Source of the DNA: Pictodentalium vernedei
Lineage: Eukaryota > Mollusca > Scaphopoda > Dentaliida > Dentaliidae
Direction of reading: 5' to 3'
NCBI GenBank assembly: GCA_031216915.1
Contig: CM062290.1
Coordinates: 384,754,718 to 384,818,717 of the forward strand
DNA length: 64,000 nucleotides
The stretch's first letter is position 1. Each line of letters opens with the position of its first letter. A program made the translations under genes and the position numbers. The notes under the pieces are model-generated. The model did no database searches. It was given only the letters and a program-made list of their open reading frames with translations, and was not told the DNA's origin. Positions 1 through 10,944 of the stretch are shown here, piece by piece.

Positions 1-1086
1 GTGATCAACTGTTCAGGTAATCGTTTCAGAACTAAAATATGCATGAAAAATGTCTGATTTGTTGTTACCTCCATAGATTTTCTCAGGCGATTTTTCACTC
101 AAAGCTTGTACATATTCCCAAAAATTATCAGGATTTTCTTTTGCTATGAATTCACTGAAAGAAAATAAGATAAAAACAAATGTTAAAATCCAGTACTTAA
201 TTAAAACCGGAGACGTAGATCAGGCCGTATTCAAGGAAATCAAAGTGAGTTAGAAGGACGAAGCAACCAGTGCTTCATTCATTAAAATTTTGCTGATGGT
301 GATTTTTATTACCTGGTAAATGCAGACGTGGATATCATTGCCCAAATGTGGATTATGACCAGATCGCAGTGACTTTACTATATACATGTGTATACAGCGC
401 AATGACTATCACCACAAATGCTCTGAAAAAAGGATGTCTGTTATTTAGCCCCCCACCACCCCCCTCCTCTCATGGCACACATCCTACTCGTATGTTCGGC
501 TTGAAATTAGGTTCATGAAAATGACTGTCTGAATCATGTCCTTTTTTATTTCCATTTTTACTCCATTTCTTCACACAACTGGTGGCTTCCAGGAGAACTG
601 AATATTTCACCCAGCTTCAATCGAGAAATTTTAACGTACATGTACAGTACAGACGCCCTGGACTGGTCATAAAGCTTCATATCTTAACTGTCAGATGACA
701 CCAATATCTCAACCACAAATTCACCCGTTTAGTTTTTCCATGAGTTGAATAAAGTAGGTAGATATATTCCCAGCCAGAGTGTTGAGTGCCTTGTCCCTCT
801 TTTTATACTGAATCATTGGGAAATACATAATTTGTTAAAAACCTTCAAATACACCATTTTTCATGATCTTTGGCACATGTCAAACACCTGTGTAGTGAAG
901 CTGCTTGCAAATATGATTATTCTAAAAATTACTGTAAGTAAAAATTCAACAGTTAAAAAAACAACAGAAAACAGTGCAATACAATTAAGTATACTTTTTC
1001 ACAAACATTAATTTGAAAACTAAACATACAGTTTAGAAAGTGACCAGTCATAAAAAAAAAATGCCGCTCAGGATCACCGATCCAAT
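1..1086. other. Anonymous non-coding sequence
   Basis: AT-rich sequence with no reading frame that resembles a known protein. The stretch at about 269-365 matches half of a palindromic repeat seen in fuller form at 39021-39220 and 55559-55775. Nothing else is recognised. Confidence 0.6.
269..365. repeat. Half copy of palindromic repeat family M3
   Basis: This segment, running from 'accagtgcttcattcatt' to 'ttatgaccag', closely matches the right half of the foldback repeat at 55559-55775, including the 'acctggtaaatgca' and 'catcattgccca' blocks. The left half is absent, so it is a truncated copy. Confidence 0.5.
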
Positions 1087-1896
1087 GTCGAGTTGTGACA
1101 ACAGTTCCTCGCACCAAGGCCAACACACCTATGAAGTTTCATGACTCTAGGTTGAACCACTATCAAGTTCTCATCCGGAAACCAATTGTTGCGATATACT
1201 ATGTTCAAGGTCACTGTGACCTTGACCTTTGACCTGGTGAGTCCAAGATCAATAGGGTTCTTCCTCGCACCAAGGCCAACACGCCTGTAAAGTTTCATGA
1301 CTCTAGGTTGAACCACTATCAAGTTATCATCCGGAAACCAATTGTTGCGATATACTATGTTCAAGGTCACTGTGACCTTGACTTTTGACCTGGTGAGTCC
1401 AAGATCAATAGGGTTCTTCCTCGCACCAAGGCCAACACACCTATGAAGTTTCACGACTCTAGGTTGAACCACTATCAAGTTATCATCCGGAAACCAATTG
1501 TTGCGATATACTATGTTAAAGGTCACTGTGACCTTGACCTTTGATCTGGTGAGTCCAAGATCAATAGAGTTCTTCCTCGCACCAAGGCCAACCCACCTAT
1601 GAAGTTTCATGAATGTAGGTTGAACTACTATCAAGTTATCATCCGGAAAGGAATTGTTGCGATTTACTATGTTCAAGGTCATGTTGACCTTGACCTTTGA
1701 CGTAGCGAGTCCAAAATCAATAGGGTTCTTCCCCTCACCAAGGCCAATCTACCTATGAAGTTTCATGAATGTGAGTTGAACCATTATCAAGTTATCATCC
1801 GGAAACCAATTGTTTACGCCCGCCCACCCGCCCGCCCGCCCGCCCGCCCGCCATTCACCAAACTATAAGTCGAGTTTGACTTCGTCACAACTCGAC
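1087..1896. mobile_element. Pearl/Helentron-like non-autonomous element with 156-bp tandem repeats
   Basis: The unit starting 'cctcgcaccaaggccaac' recurs at 1107, 1263, 1419, 1575 and 1733, giving five copies with a period of 156-158 bp. Each contains the block 'cactgtgaccttgac'. The array is followed by a (CCCG)n microsatellite at about 1820-1851. The outer ends are 13-bp inverted repeats, GTCGAGTTGTGAC at 1087-1099 and GTCACAACTCGAC at 1884-1896. The right copy lies in a local hairpin with 'agtcgagtttgac' just upstream. Core repeats of about 160 bp plus a tetranucleotide tract plus a 3' hairpin fit the pearl/Helentron-type elements of bivalves. The classification is inference. The long minus-strand reading frame here is a product of the repeats. 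Confidence 0.65.
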
Positions 1897-2557
1897 TAAA
1901 AATTATTCATGCAGATAAATAAAAGAATCCAGATACACGGCGTCTCCACCATTTTCATTCAGCACTTTTTTAAATTCTTGACTACATGTACACTATCTGA
2001 GTGAAATATTTGATACACATATTGCAGGATTCTTTTAAAGAATAATGTGGAGAAGAATACCATGCAAGGTGATGCAAGATGACTTAAAAAAAAAATTGAA
2101 GGAGGAAGTAATCACATTTCAAGAAATTGCACTGCTGAACGCTCGAAGCGTTCAAAAACTGCACTCACTGATAAGAATGAATATTCGATCTTCTTGGAAA
2201 ATCGAATTACCTAGTGCATTGACAGTGTAACAAGAGAATTGAGAAAGAGGCCATACATGAAACAAGGAATTTCAACAGACAGATTAAGTTCCAGTGGCAT
2301 AGAAACTGTGGGAGAGACTACTTACACCCCACCCCACCCCTAAAAAAAGAAAACGTTTTTGAAAATTTTCTTGTGCATGCACCTTGTAACATGTTTTAAA
2401 ATGATCATTACAATGCAAAGACACCCCCACCCCACAATTCCATTCTACACATACAGGATTTATTGAGCAGCTTCTCTGATAATTTAGAATCAGAAAATTA
2501 GAATGGTGGAGATGGAGGAGGAGCGCAAGCCTAAAAATAAGAAGACTGTCATCTTAA

Positions 2558-2645
2558 CAAAGAGGTCCCCAGAGGGTGAATTTGGTGATGCTACCCTGCA
2601 CAGCAGGGTAGCATCACTAAATTTATCCTCTGTGAACCTCAATAT
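2558..2645. repeat. Imperfect palindrome (foldback)
   Basis: The inner arms, 2581-2599 and 2603-2621 (core GATGCTACCCTGC / GCAGGGTAGCATC), pair with one mismatch around a 3-nt loop. Pairing continues outward with several mismatches through 'cagaggg' and 'cctctg' to about 2558 and 2645. It could be a MITE remnant or a transcribed hairpin. Nothing decides between these. Confidence 0.6.
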
Positions 2646-3139
2646 GAATCAAGGTCTCATACCTGAAGAGAAAGAGGAACCTAGAGGATAAATTGGCCAT
2701 CTGTATGGGGATAGCGTCAGCAAGTTCACTCTTTGGGAACCTCAATCTGAAAAGACGGATTGCTTATTTACTGGCTTGGATGGGGCACTTTCTGAGATTT
2801 GAAAATCAAATTTCTTAAGTTCAATTCAACACTTTTAAGCCTCAAACTTTTCCAAACAAACTCAAAAATTGCCAACAGGTTTTTTCTTTAAAATTTTTTG
2901 TTTTTGTGTCTATATGGGAGGGGGGTTACAGATGCTTAAAAAATGTAGTATTGCCAGGACAGACAACTTGTAGATGCAGGAAATTCCTAGAATCAACCAC
3001 AGCAGGCCTGCCCTGACCTGTGTTATGAAGAGCCTCCATAGGAGACTTCCTGTTTGGCAAGTCAGACCTGTCTTCATTGAGGTTATGTGATTTCCTCTTG
3101 CTTTGGGTAATTTGAGGTTGGGCAAGTCTTTGTTGAAAC

Positions 3140-3186
3140 ATACACTACGCTGCAAGCGACGATTACATGAATCGCCCAGGTCCGAG
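3140..3186. repeat. 47-bp block, inverted copy at 15432-15478
   Basis: Apart from two differences over 47 bp, this block is the reverse complement of 15432-15478. It contains the motif 'gcaagcgacgattacatgaa'. Flanking sequences of the two copies do not match. The family is not recognised. Confidence 0.7.
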
Positions 3187-4266
3187 TTAAGAGAAAAGAT
3201 TTAAACCTGTCCGATATTATGCCGACTGAGTCAGCAATAATTAAATCCAGTGAGGCATTTCAAGAGAAAAGGATTAGCTCATGTCGCGTAATCTCGGAGA
3301 TAATTGTGTAAAGGATTAGCGGTAATTAACCTCTGTACATCAACTCCACCTCAAGAAAACAAAGCAGTCTTATAGACACGTGCACATTTTATTCTGACAA
3401 TTTCTGTCGACAATGTCACCTTGAAAATAACATTAATGAGCAATACATTACACCGACAATTCTTCTTGAATTTTTCAATCACCTCACGCTGAATTAACAT
3501 ACAGTTTTAAAATGTTGAGAACAAAAAAAACGTCATCATAATATTATAGTTATACGTCAAGTTAATGTCATAGCGAAATCAGTCTCAATTATTTCTATTC
3601 AAACTTCGTTGTGACGGTGTTGTTCATTTTAAATAGTTTAGGCTACATGTTGGCCTTCAGTTCTCATTTTTCTGTATGCGTGCGTGCGTGCATTGGAAAA
3701 CAGTGGTTCAAATCGGCTTCCGATTTTCGCTTTTTTCCCCGTATTGAATCTTCTAATTATCGATGATATCACCATCACGTTGAATGCCAAAACAAACACA
3801 GGTACTCGGGACAAGCTTAGAAATCGAAAAAAAGGATATCTGATAGTCTTTTTGGATCGATGCTGTCGTGTCCTTATTAATTATGGGTTATGGAAGCATA
3901 GCAGCATCGAGCGCATAGTGATAACAAATTTATCCAACTGTCCCATTACAGCCCATTGCCTTCATTCCTCAGTTTAAATTAGGTTAAATGGGCGTAATAA
4001 GAGCCTCCATTGTAAGTATGTACAAGAAAATGAACTAGTTCAATGTTGTTTCAAAGAGCTCAGTGAACTCTTGGCATGGTTAAATTTCCTGTGGATTAGG
4101 CCTACTACTGGAACAATTTGCACCTTTCGATTTTTGGATCATAAAAAGTTAAACAGAATTCGTCAACTTGTCCTCAGTTTTCCGAAAATTACAGAACTTA
4201 TCCAGTAAATTAGCCCAGACCTGATTTACTGAACTCGTTTTGTATACCGGAAGCCATCTATTTATC

Positions 4267-4320
4267 AACTCAGTTTGTGTGTGTGTGTGTGTGTGTGTGG
4301 GGGGGGGGGGAGGGGGGGGG
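4267..4320. repeat. (GT)n microsatellite followed by poly-G
   Basis: Alternating GT of about 30 bp passes directly into two G-runs. The proline-rich frame on the other strand comes only from this tract. Confidence 0.9.
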
Positions 4321-7300
4321 TAGGGATACATCACCCAGGGCCTACCTAGGAACTTAGTAATGAGTACAACAGTACCATTAAATCTGTTGGATCATTTTGG
4401 CAGGTACTTGTGAGGGCCATGAAGACCGTGCGTTCTTCGAAACTCGTCACATGTGCTGGTGGATGGATGACAGGCTCTGCACCGGGCATGCAGTTGAAAC
4501 CAAGTTCCATTTAAAATAACCATTCCAAGAGAAACCTTAGAGGAGTACATACACACACCATGTTTAAATAAATGCACATCATTGTCGGGAAACCTTGGAA
4601 GCAAAGAGTGCTGATCTACAGATGTAGACATTGATCTACTGCACCAAAGAGATTGCGGAGTAGGGGTGGGCATACTGAATCTTACTCCACAGGCTTATTG
4701 TCGAGAGGGCTGCAATATTTTTTTTAAATAATTTAAAAAAATATTTCGGGAGGGCATTTCAGTGGTGTAGCCAGGGGGGGGGGGGGGGCTGATGGGCACA
4801 TACCCCTCCCCCATTTCAGTTATGCCCCCACCCCGGTGATGTGGCCTAATTATTGATGCCTTCCACAACTTATAAATTATGGACACAAGCAGATTCAGTC
4901 AAGGAAATTGAGGGTTTTTTTTTTTTATCGAATTTCACGTTTGTTTCAGGGGCACACCTCTTGTGTTCACCCCTATCTCGCCGCTATATGAATCGGGTAA
5001 AAGGCTCAAACCCGTTATTCTTGCCGATGGGCTCCCCTTCCCTCACTATGCTCTCACAAAATCCTTAGACTCGAAATGATAAGCGTTCGTATTAAGATAC
5101 AATGGAATTTTAACATTCAATGTGTCATGAATTCAGAAAAAGGTAAGGCTGCTATTGAATGTGATGAGGATAAAATGTCACTGTGAGTACACTGAACTGA
5201 AGGAATGCAGAGTGTCGGGAAACAATACACAAGTCGGGAATGGATTAAAATATTTAATTCAATTGCATGAATACTTAATTACTTTAAGGGGTGCATTGTG
5301 AGATCAGAGCATTGTTTTTGTAAACAATAACTTCAGATGGCCTGCACAATAAAAGGAAGCTGATTGATTTGTATGCCCGGTACTTAATCCAATTTCGGTG
5401 AGTGTCTAATTGCCACCAGTTCAATTACAAAACAATCTACTGTAATTAAGAACCTGTGAAAACACGAAAGGGGGATGGTTACTGCTAGTCTAAGAGTGCC
5501 TTTTCCATTGTTTTTTTTTTCTTCTTTTTATCTAACTACCCACTATCTGAATGGCAAAAGGAGATTTGCTGCATTTAAATGATTGACATTTTTTAAAATG
5601 TTGCACCCACAGACATTGAAATATTTTGTAATGTACAATATACCGGTGCACCGAAGCCTTTATTAAGTGGTAATGACATCAGACGTAGCTAAGCGTAGTA
5701 CGGCATCAAGTCATTCAAGACAAGACTGAGGCGATGAAATAGAAAGTATTTTTTCTATCAAATTGGAAACTTCAGGTCATTCAATCGTCAGAGTATTGGG
5801 GAATGGTGCAATAGAGGGTGGAGAAGTGAAATGAGGTATTGAGAGTTGGTGGGAGGGACAATTGATGCATAACTATGTTCATGTCGTTTTTCTGTCCATA
5901 ACTTCTATGCCGGCATTTTCGGATGGGGTGGGCGGGGGTGGGGGGAGGGGGGATAGGAAACAACGGCTGTGAAGTAGAAAACATTATGTAAACCTAACCA
6001 GTACCTATTTACAGACCTTCCTCTGTCAGTAACTTGTCCTGTACCGTTCAAAAGAGGGAATTAAATTTCAAGCACGGTGTCAATTGGCAGTATGTTAGGA
6101 GCTTATAATGCCTTTAGTTTTAGTTTCACAGAATATGATCGGTGGCTGAAATGGCTTCCAGTGGTAGTTTCGACTTATGTGTTTTACCTGGCACGTTTTC
6201 ATGTTGAGTTTTCAAAAATATCAGGAACATAATGTCCCAGGGTAAATTGAAACGTCTCGTGACTCCAGTGGGCCGAATCACCCAACTCCCCCCTCCCCCC
6301 ACCCCCCACCCATCTATTCCTTTCATAAGACCAACCTGCATCAAATTTCTTCAACACAAGCCAAGTTCTTTGGAGGAAGATGGGGGTGGGGGGTGGGGGG
6401 GCTTCGACTGGTCCGAGTTCTCCAAGGAACAAATTTCTCAGACGTGGTGTGCAATGGGATGAGGTCTTTGTTAACACAATGCTATATTGTTTTCAATCGG
6501 CACATGTAAGGAGAATGAAGAAATTTTCTGTTTAAATAGACATCCGATTGAAAAGTGGATTTTGGACATCCAATTGAAAAGTGGATTTTGCCATATATAT
6601 TATTAATTATTATTACCGCCAAACATTCTTTGTAGACTTGTGTGAAAGTCGAACAGATTTTAAGGTGGATTTTTTACTCATCCCGCTGCAGCCGCAGGTT
6701 GCAATGGAAAAATCAGTGAATCACTGCGTGATCGAAATCGGCCGTGACATTGGCAGATTTCCTGAAAACCTCTGTGGTCAGAATTCAGCTGCGATTGAAA
6801 CCATTATCCCTTTATGGTTTGAAACCATTATCCCTTTATGCCAGTGTATTGAACGAAAGTGAAATGGACTTGTTGGTATGATCGTTTTCATGCAGATAAT
6901 GTGTGCAGTAATTTTTATTTTTTCTAAAATTCAATGCACATCTCTTCGTCACAATGAGACATCACCAGTTTGAACAACACATTTAAATAGGCTTAGCCTG
7001 TTCGCCAAACCCCATTTCAACTCACATTTTTGCAGTAGTGCAATTGGTAGCCAGTTAATTATATTACCAAGAAGGAAATAATCCTTTTCACACTGAATCA
7101 CCATTGCAACAGTGATTTACCAAGAAGGAGATAATCTTTTCCACATCTGGACACCGTTGCACACGGTGTTTAATTTGGTCCAATTACACCGTGTGATACG
7201 GTGTTGGCCGGTGATTTTCAGAAAATCATCCACCGTGTCGGGTGTTGGAGACAGGATACACTTGGCACATACTGTATGATAAGAAACTTGGACTGTTGCA

Positions 7301-7842
7301 TGGGGCGAAATGTAAAGGTTCGGATGAGTGAGAACGTTTTTTTTTTTATTTCGAACTGCCACGTGTATATTATCACTGTGTGTGAGTGAATATAAGTTCA
7401 AAACGTTTATTTCTTTTATTTTGTTGTCTTGAATAAGTATAAATAAATGAGTATTTGAATCTTTGTTCTACTCTTTTTAATTATACCGGTAGTACTCCTT
7501 GATTGAAAGCTTTTCCCAAGAATGAAAATTATCAATTTACCCCAAACAGCATGTAGCAGCCGGTCGATTGAGACTGAGAAGGAATGGCGATTATTGTTTG
7601 GAAACTCGCATTTAGTGGCATAATTGGCGCAAAATGGATTTGTTTGGAGGGGGGGCAGTGAGGAATCTTTGCACGGCGATGCGTGATGGCAGTCATTCAA
7701 CATAAATAGGCATATTTATAGGGTGGCGGAGGTAATGGTGAAACAGTATCATGTCATATTTCAAAGGGCTCTGAGCCACAAACGTTGATTTTATTTTCTC
7801 GGTTATTGTTTCTCAGCCTATCCAATTCAATTTTTAAAAAAA

Positions 7843-8069
7843 GTTAAAAAATTTATAGTAATTTATATATTTTTTATACTTACCAATGACCCAGACATAG
7901 CTGGTGCTAACTCTTAAAAATCTAGGGCCAAACACAAATTTTGCCCCCCAATCCCCAAAATTTGCATCTAAAACCAAAAGAAATCATGTCCTGAAGGACC
8001 TCCATACTTTGCCCCCACTGCGCATGCGCAGTGTCAAGGACGTTCCGAAATTGGCGCCAATTATCATTC
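7843..8069 (+). repeat. Left inverted terminal repeat of DIRS A
   Basis: From about 7880 to 8069 it is the inverted copy of 14765-14964. The outermost ~27 bp (GTTAAAAAATTTATAGTAAT onward) occur only at the left end and in the ICR. It contains the perfect palindromes ACTGCGCATGCGCAGT (8017-8032) and AATTGGCGCCAATT (8049-8062). Confidence 0.92.
8017..8062. promoter_or_regulatory. NRF1-like and E2F-like palindromes in the DIRS terminal repeat
   Basis: ACTGCGCATGCGCAGT contains the consensus NRF1 site TGCGCATGCGCA. AATTGGCGCCAATT contains the palindromic E2F-type core TTGGCGCC. Both also occur in the right repeat (14771-14784 and 14801-14816), where they lie at the 5' end of the coding strand, and in copies C and D. 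The motif matches are seen directly. Promoter function is inferred. Confidence 0.5.
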
Positions 8070-8145
8070 TTACAAGCAGTGCCTGGTCAGTGCTATGTAC
8101 TCAGCGGGGAGGTATGAGTTCCCAACTCCTGGGAGGGCCATCCCC

Positions 8146-8233
8146 GTCTGGGTCATTGGTAAGTATAAAAAATATATAAATTACTATAAATTATTTAACA
8201 TTTTTATACTGTACCAATGACCCAGACATAGCT
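8146..8233. repeat. Internal complementary region (ICR) of DIRS A
   Basis: The plus strand reads GTCTGGGTCATTGGTAAGTA, then AT-rich sequence to TTTAACATTTTTATACTGTA, then CCAATGACCCAGAC. This is the reverse complement of the right end joined directly to the left end. In DIRS elements the ICR is thought to template the circular junction. It is one of the clearest ICRs in the window. Confidence 0.9.
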
Positions 8234-8838
8234 GAATAGTAAAAAGGCTGGAGGGCCTAGGACAAAGAGGAAAATCCAATAAGCTCAACTATATAATATA
8301 GAGTCAACCCCTCAAGGAGAAAAGGAGTATTAGGCCTTACATGTATCTTTCTTATTTTATGTTAAATCAGAAAGATACAATACCCTTCATAATTGAGCAC
8401 AATAACATTCATGTTCTCTATTAACATCCAGTATAACCCTTTATACTAATTATTTTTAAAGTAAGCCAATAAATAAAGTTAGTCCAGAGAATTGAGACTC
8501 TTTATATTCTTTAAAAGTGTCCGAGGATTGTATATTAACGCCCGTTTGACACTTGACATATACAAATGCTTCACACCGAGCTACACTTTAAAAATATGAC
8601 ATGAAATGAATGAATTTTTAACATTAATATTACACTTTAAAACCATCCCGGAAACGACTCAGAAATACTGACTTCGGAGGAGGCATTCCCTTGCTTTTCA
8701 CTATAAAGCAGGTGACCTAAGGGAACACCCTCCCCCCCCCCTTCCCCTTACCCTGGGACAAATAGCCCAGAGCGAAGAGGGCAGCCGGACGGAGTCACTG
8801 CCGGAACAGAAAGCCTGCATAACTATAGTTGCAACTGT
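8234..8838 (-). other. Non-coding 3' region of DIRS A, with C-run
   Basis: Lies between the ICR and the recombinase stop. It contains a C-run near 8732-8742 (G-run on the coding strand) that is present at the same place in copies B, C and D with variable length. No reading frame is recognised. Confidence 0.75.
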
Positions 8839-10944
8839 TTAGTGGACGACATTCTGAGCAACAGATAACGGACCTAAACAATGCAGGTCTCCAGAAATGG
8901 ACTCAATATTTCTGAGATAAAAATTCGTGAATGTGGATGGCTGAGACCAATAAGCAGCCTTCATTAAATCTGTAATAGCAATACTATTAGCGTAAGCCCA
9001 AGATGTAGAAAGAGCTCTTACTTCATGAGCCGAAATCTTAAGCACAGACTGCTGAGAAGATAAATTTTCATAAGCAGTACGGATAGTTAATTGAATCCAT
9101 CTAGCAATAGAATGGACCGAAATGTCCTTTCTACTAGGCATCAGAGACAGAAAGAAACGTTTTCGTCCCTTTCCAATAAACTGAGATCTCTGTTTATAGA
9201 TACGTAACGCTCTAACAGGACAGAGTAAAGGCCTACGCCCGTCTGAAGATGGAAGAGCCTTAATAACAATAGGTTCCGGATATTTATTAGGAGCCTGATT
9301 CTTAGCTAAAAATCCCACATTAGTAGTGAAGGTGATAGTGTTCCCGACACTACGATAGAGAGAATCATCCACCGACAGTGCATGAAGCTCACTGACTCTT
9401 CTAGCAGAAGAGAAAGCTAAGAGAAAAGCTGTCTTATAAGACAAGAATTTGAAATCTACTGTCCCAAGAGGTTCAAATGGCTTTTCCTTCAGTTTAAGAA
9501 GAACCCAAGCTAAATTCCACTTAGGAATTAACCTAAGAGTTCTGGGTCTATTTATCGAGAAGTTTCTAACTAACTTAGATAAAGAGACATTAGATCCAAT
9601 TTGTAAACTATCATGATGTGCATAGGTATCAGATAACATAGACCTATAACCCTTAATAGTAACAGGCTGCAGTTTGATTTCATCAAACAAGTATACTAGA
9701 AAGTTTGCAATGTCTGGTATGGAGGGATCAAAAATATCAACAGAATGATCCCTACACCAACGACGAAAAACCTTCCACTTAGCCGCATAGTTTAGCGAAG
9801 AGGAGGTCCTCCTACAGTTAGAAATCGCGTCCACTGCTCGTCCTGTAAAGTGCTTGCCATGCAAGAAGGACCGCACAACGGAAAAACGTGAAGGTTGAGA
9901 CCTTGCGGGTTGTGATGGAGTTGACGCGATTTCCCCTGCGAAAGAAGATCCTCCCGTGGAGGAAGCTTTCGCGGTAGGTCCCACAACAGACACCTGAGTA
10001 GATTTATCCACGGTCTCTGTGGAGACAGAGATGCTACCAACAGAATCTTGCATTGAGATTGTTTTATCTTTAGCAATACTTGCTGAATTAACGGCGCTGG
10101 AGGATACGCATATCCTATCATTCCGTCCCAAGGGATCGACAGAGCGTCTACTGCAAATCCTCTTGGATCCGGACACGGAGACACATACGTCTGCAACTGA
10201 TTGTTGAGATGTGTCGCAAATAAGTCTATCATTGGCCGTTCCCATTGGTAGCAAATCTGATTGAATACTTGTTTGTTGAGAGTCCACTCCGACGGCAACA
10301 AGCGACCCTTTCATGAAAGGGAGTCTGCTAGTACGTTCAGACGACCCGGTATATGACGGACCGAAAGTAGAACTTGATGTTCTAGAGCAAACAGAAGGAT
10401 TCTTTCCGTTAGATTGAACAACAGAATTGAATGAGTGCCTCCCTGATTCCGTGTATACGCCACTACTGTCGTATTGTCGGATAGGATTTGGACATGAGCA
10501 TTGTGAATAATGTCCATCCAATGACGTAACGCAAGCCAAATTGACATCATTTCCTTGATGTTTATGTTCTTGCCCAGGAATTGCGGATCCCAAAGACCCT
10601 GGCATCTCGAATCCGTTGGGATCAATGATGCACCCCAACCTGTTTGACTGGCATCCGTCATAATGGTAAAACTCGGATCCGGCAACTGCAGCGGAACTCC
10701 CTGAGTTAACCACTGAATGTTTGCCCAAGTCTGAATCTCTCGTTTCACTTGATCTGACAAGAGAACGTCTATGTCGAGCGAATGAATTTTCACACTCCAA
10801 TTCTGAGTCAAGAAAATTTGGAGAGGACGCGTGCGTAACCGCCCCATCGGAATGAGATCCGCAGCGGCTCCGCACAGACCTATCAGTCTCATGAACTCCC
10901 TCGCTGTGACTTTGTCTGCGTGCAGACAATAGCGAGCGTAACAA
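8839..10944 (-). CDS. Tyrosine recombinase (YR) of DIRS A, intact frame
   Basis: This is the integrase-type enzyme of DIRS elements, which inserts circular cDNA by site-specific strand exchange through a tyrosine nucleophile. The C-terminal ~330 residues form the recombinase: an N-terminal SAM-like part (FRRWCRDHSVDIFDPSIPDI) and the catalytic core with SARRVSEL (first Arg near residue 514), HEVR (His near 639, Arg near 642) and FTNFYLRNI (Tyr near 675). All key residues are present. The upstream ~350 residues are Ser-rich and overlap the RT/RH region in another phase. The listed upstream limit is an open-frame limit with a non-ATG codon, so the true start is unknown. Copies C and D carry close homologues. 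Confidence 0.85.
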   Translation of the reverse strand: MLRSLLSARRQSHSEGVHETDRSVRSRCGSHSDGAVTHASSPNFLDSELECENSFARHRRSLVRSSETRDSDLGKHSVVNSGSSAAVAGSEFYHYDGCQSNRLGCIIDPNGFEMPGSLGSAIPGQEHKHQGNDVNLACVTSLDGHYSQCSCPNPIRQYDSSGVYTESGRHSFNSVVQSNGKNPSVCSRTSSSTFGPSYTGSSERTSRLPFMKGSLVAVGVDSQQTSIQSDLLPMGTANDRLICDTSQQSVADVCVSVSGSKRICSRRSVDPLGRNDRICVSSSAVNSASIAKDKTISMQDSVGSISVSTETVDKSTQVSVVGPTAKASSTGGSSFAGEIASTPSQPARSQPSRFSVVRSFLHGKHFTGRAVDAISNCRRTSSSLNYAAKWKVFRRWCRDHSVDIFDPSIPDIANFLVYLFDEIKLQPVTIKGYRSMLSDTYAHHDSLQIGSNVSLSKLVRNFSINRPRTLRLIPKWNLAWVLLKLKEKPFEPLGTVDFKFLSYKTAFLLAFSSARRVSELHALSVDDSLYRSVGNTITFTTNVGFLAKNQAPNKYPEPIVIKALPSSDGRRPLLCPVRALRIYKQRSQFIGKGRKRFFLSLMPSRKDISVHSIARWIQLTIRTAYENLSSQQSVLKISAHEVRALSTSWAYANSIAITDLMKAAYWSQPSTFTNFYLRNIESISGDLHCLGPLSVAQNVVH

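Larger units (their letters stand above)
1897..7842. other. Anonymous intergenic sequence
   Basis: About 6 kb with no recognisable gene. It contains homopolymer G/C runs (for example 4780s, 5935-5955, 6290-6310, 6380-6400), a (GT)n tract at about 4267-4299 running into poly-G, short local duplications (6545-6590 and 6797-6842), a palindrome at 2558-2645, and a 47-bp block at 3140-3186 that recurs inverted at 15432-15478. Confidence 0.55.

Noticed and set aside
1074-1682. 202-codon open frame on the minus strand
   Set aside because: Its protein is an internal repeat created by the 156-bp DNA tandem repeats (a unit divisible by three). No start or homology supports it.
3700-3715. tRNA B-box-like GGTTCAAATC
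   Set aside because: No A box at the right distance and no cloverleaf.
4149-4334. Proline/threonine-rich frame
   Set aside because: Produced by the (GT)n and poly-G tract read on the other strand.
4392-4673. Possible exon on the minus strand with several Cys/His and a preceding TTTGGTGCAG acceptor-like site
   Set aside because: No recognisable domain and no matching donor. Too weak to annotate.
7904-8179. Frame across the left terminal repeat, recurring at 48351-48626 and as inverted versions at right ends
   Set aside because: Lies entirely in the terminal repeat and ICR and is broken in other copies. Non-coding.
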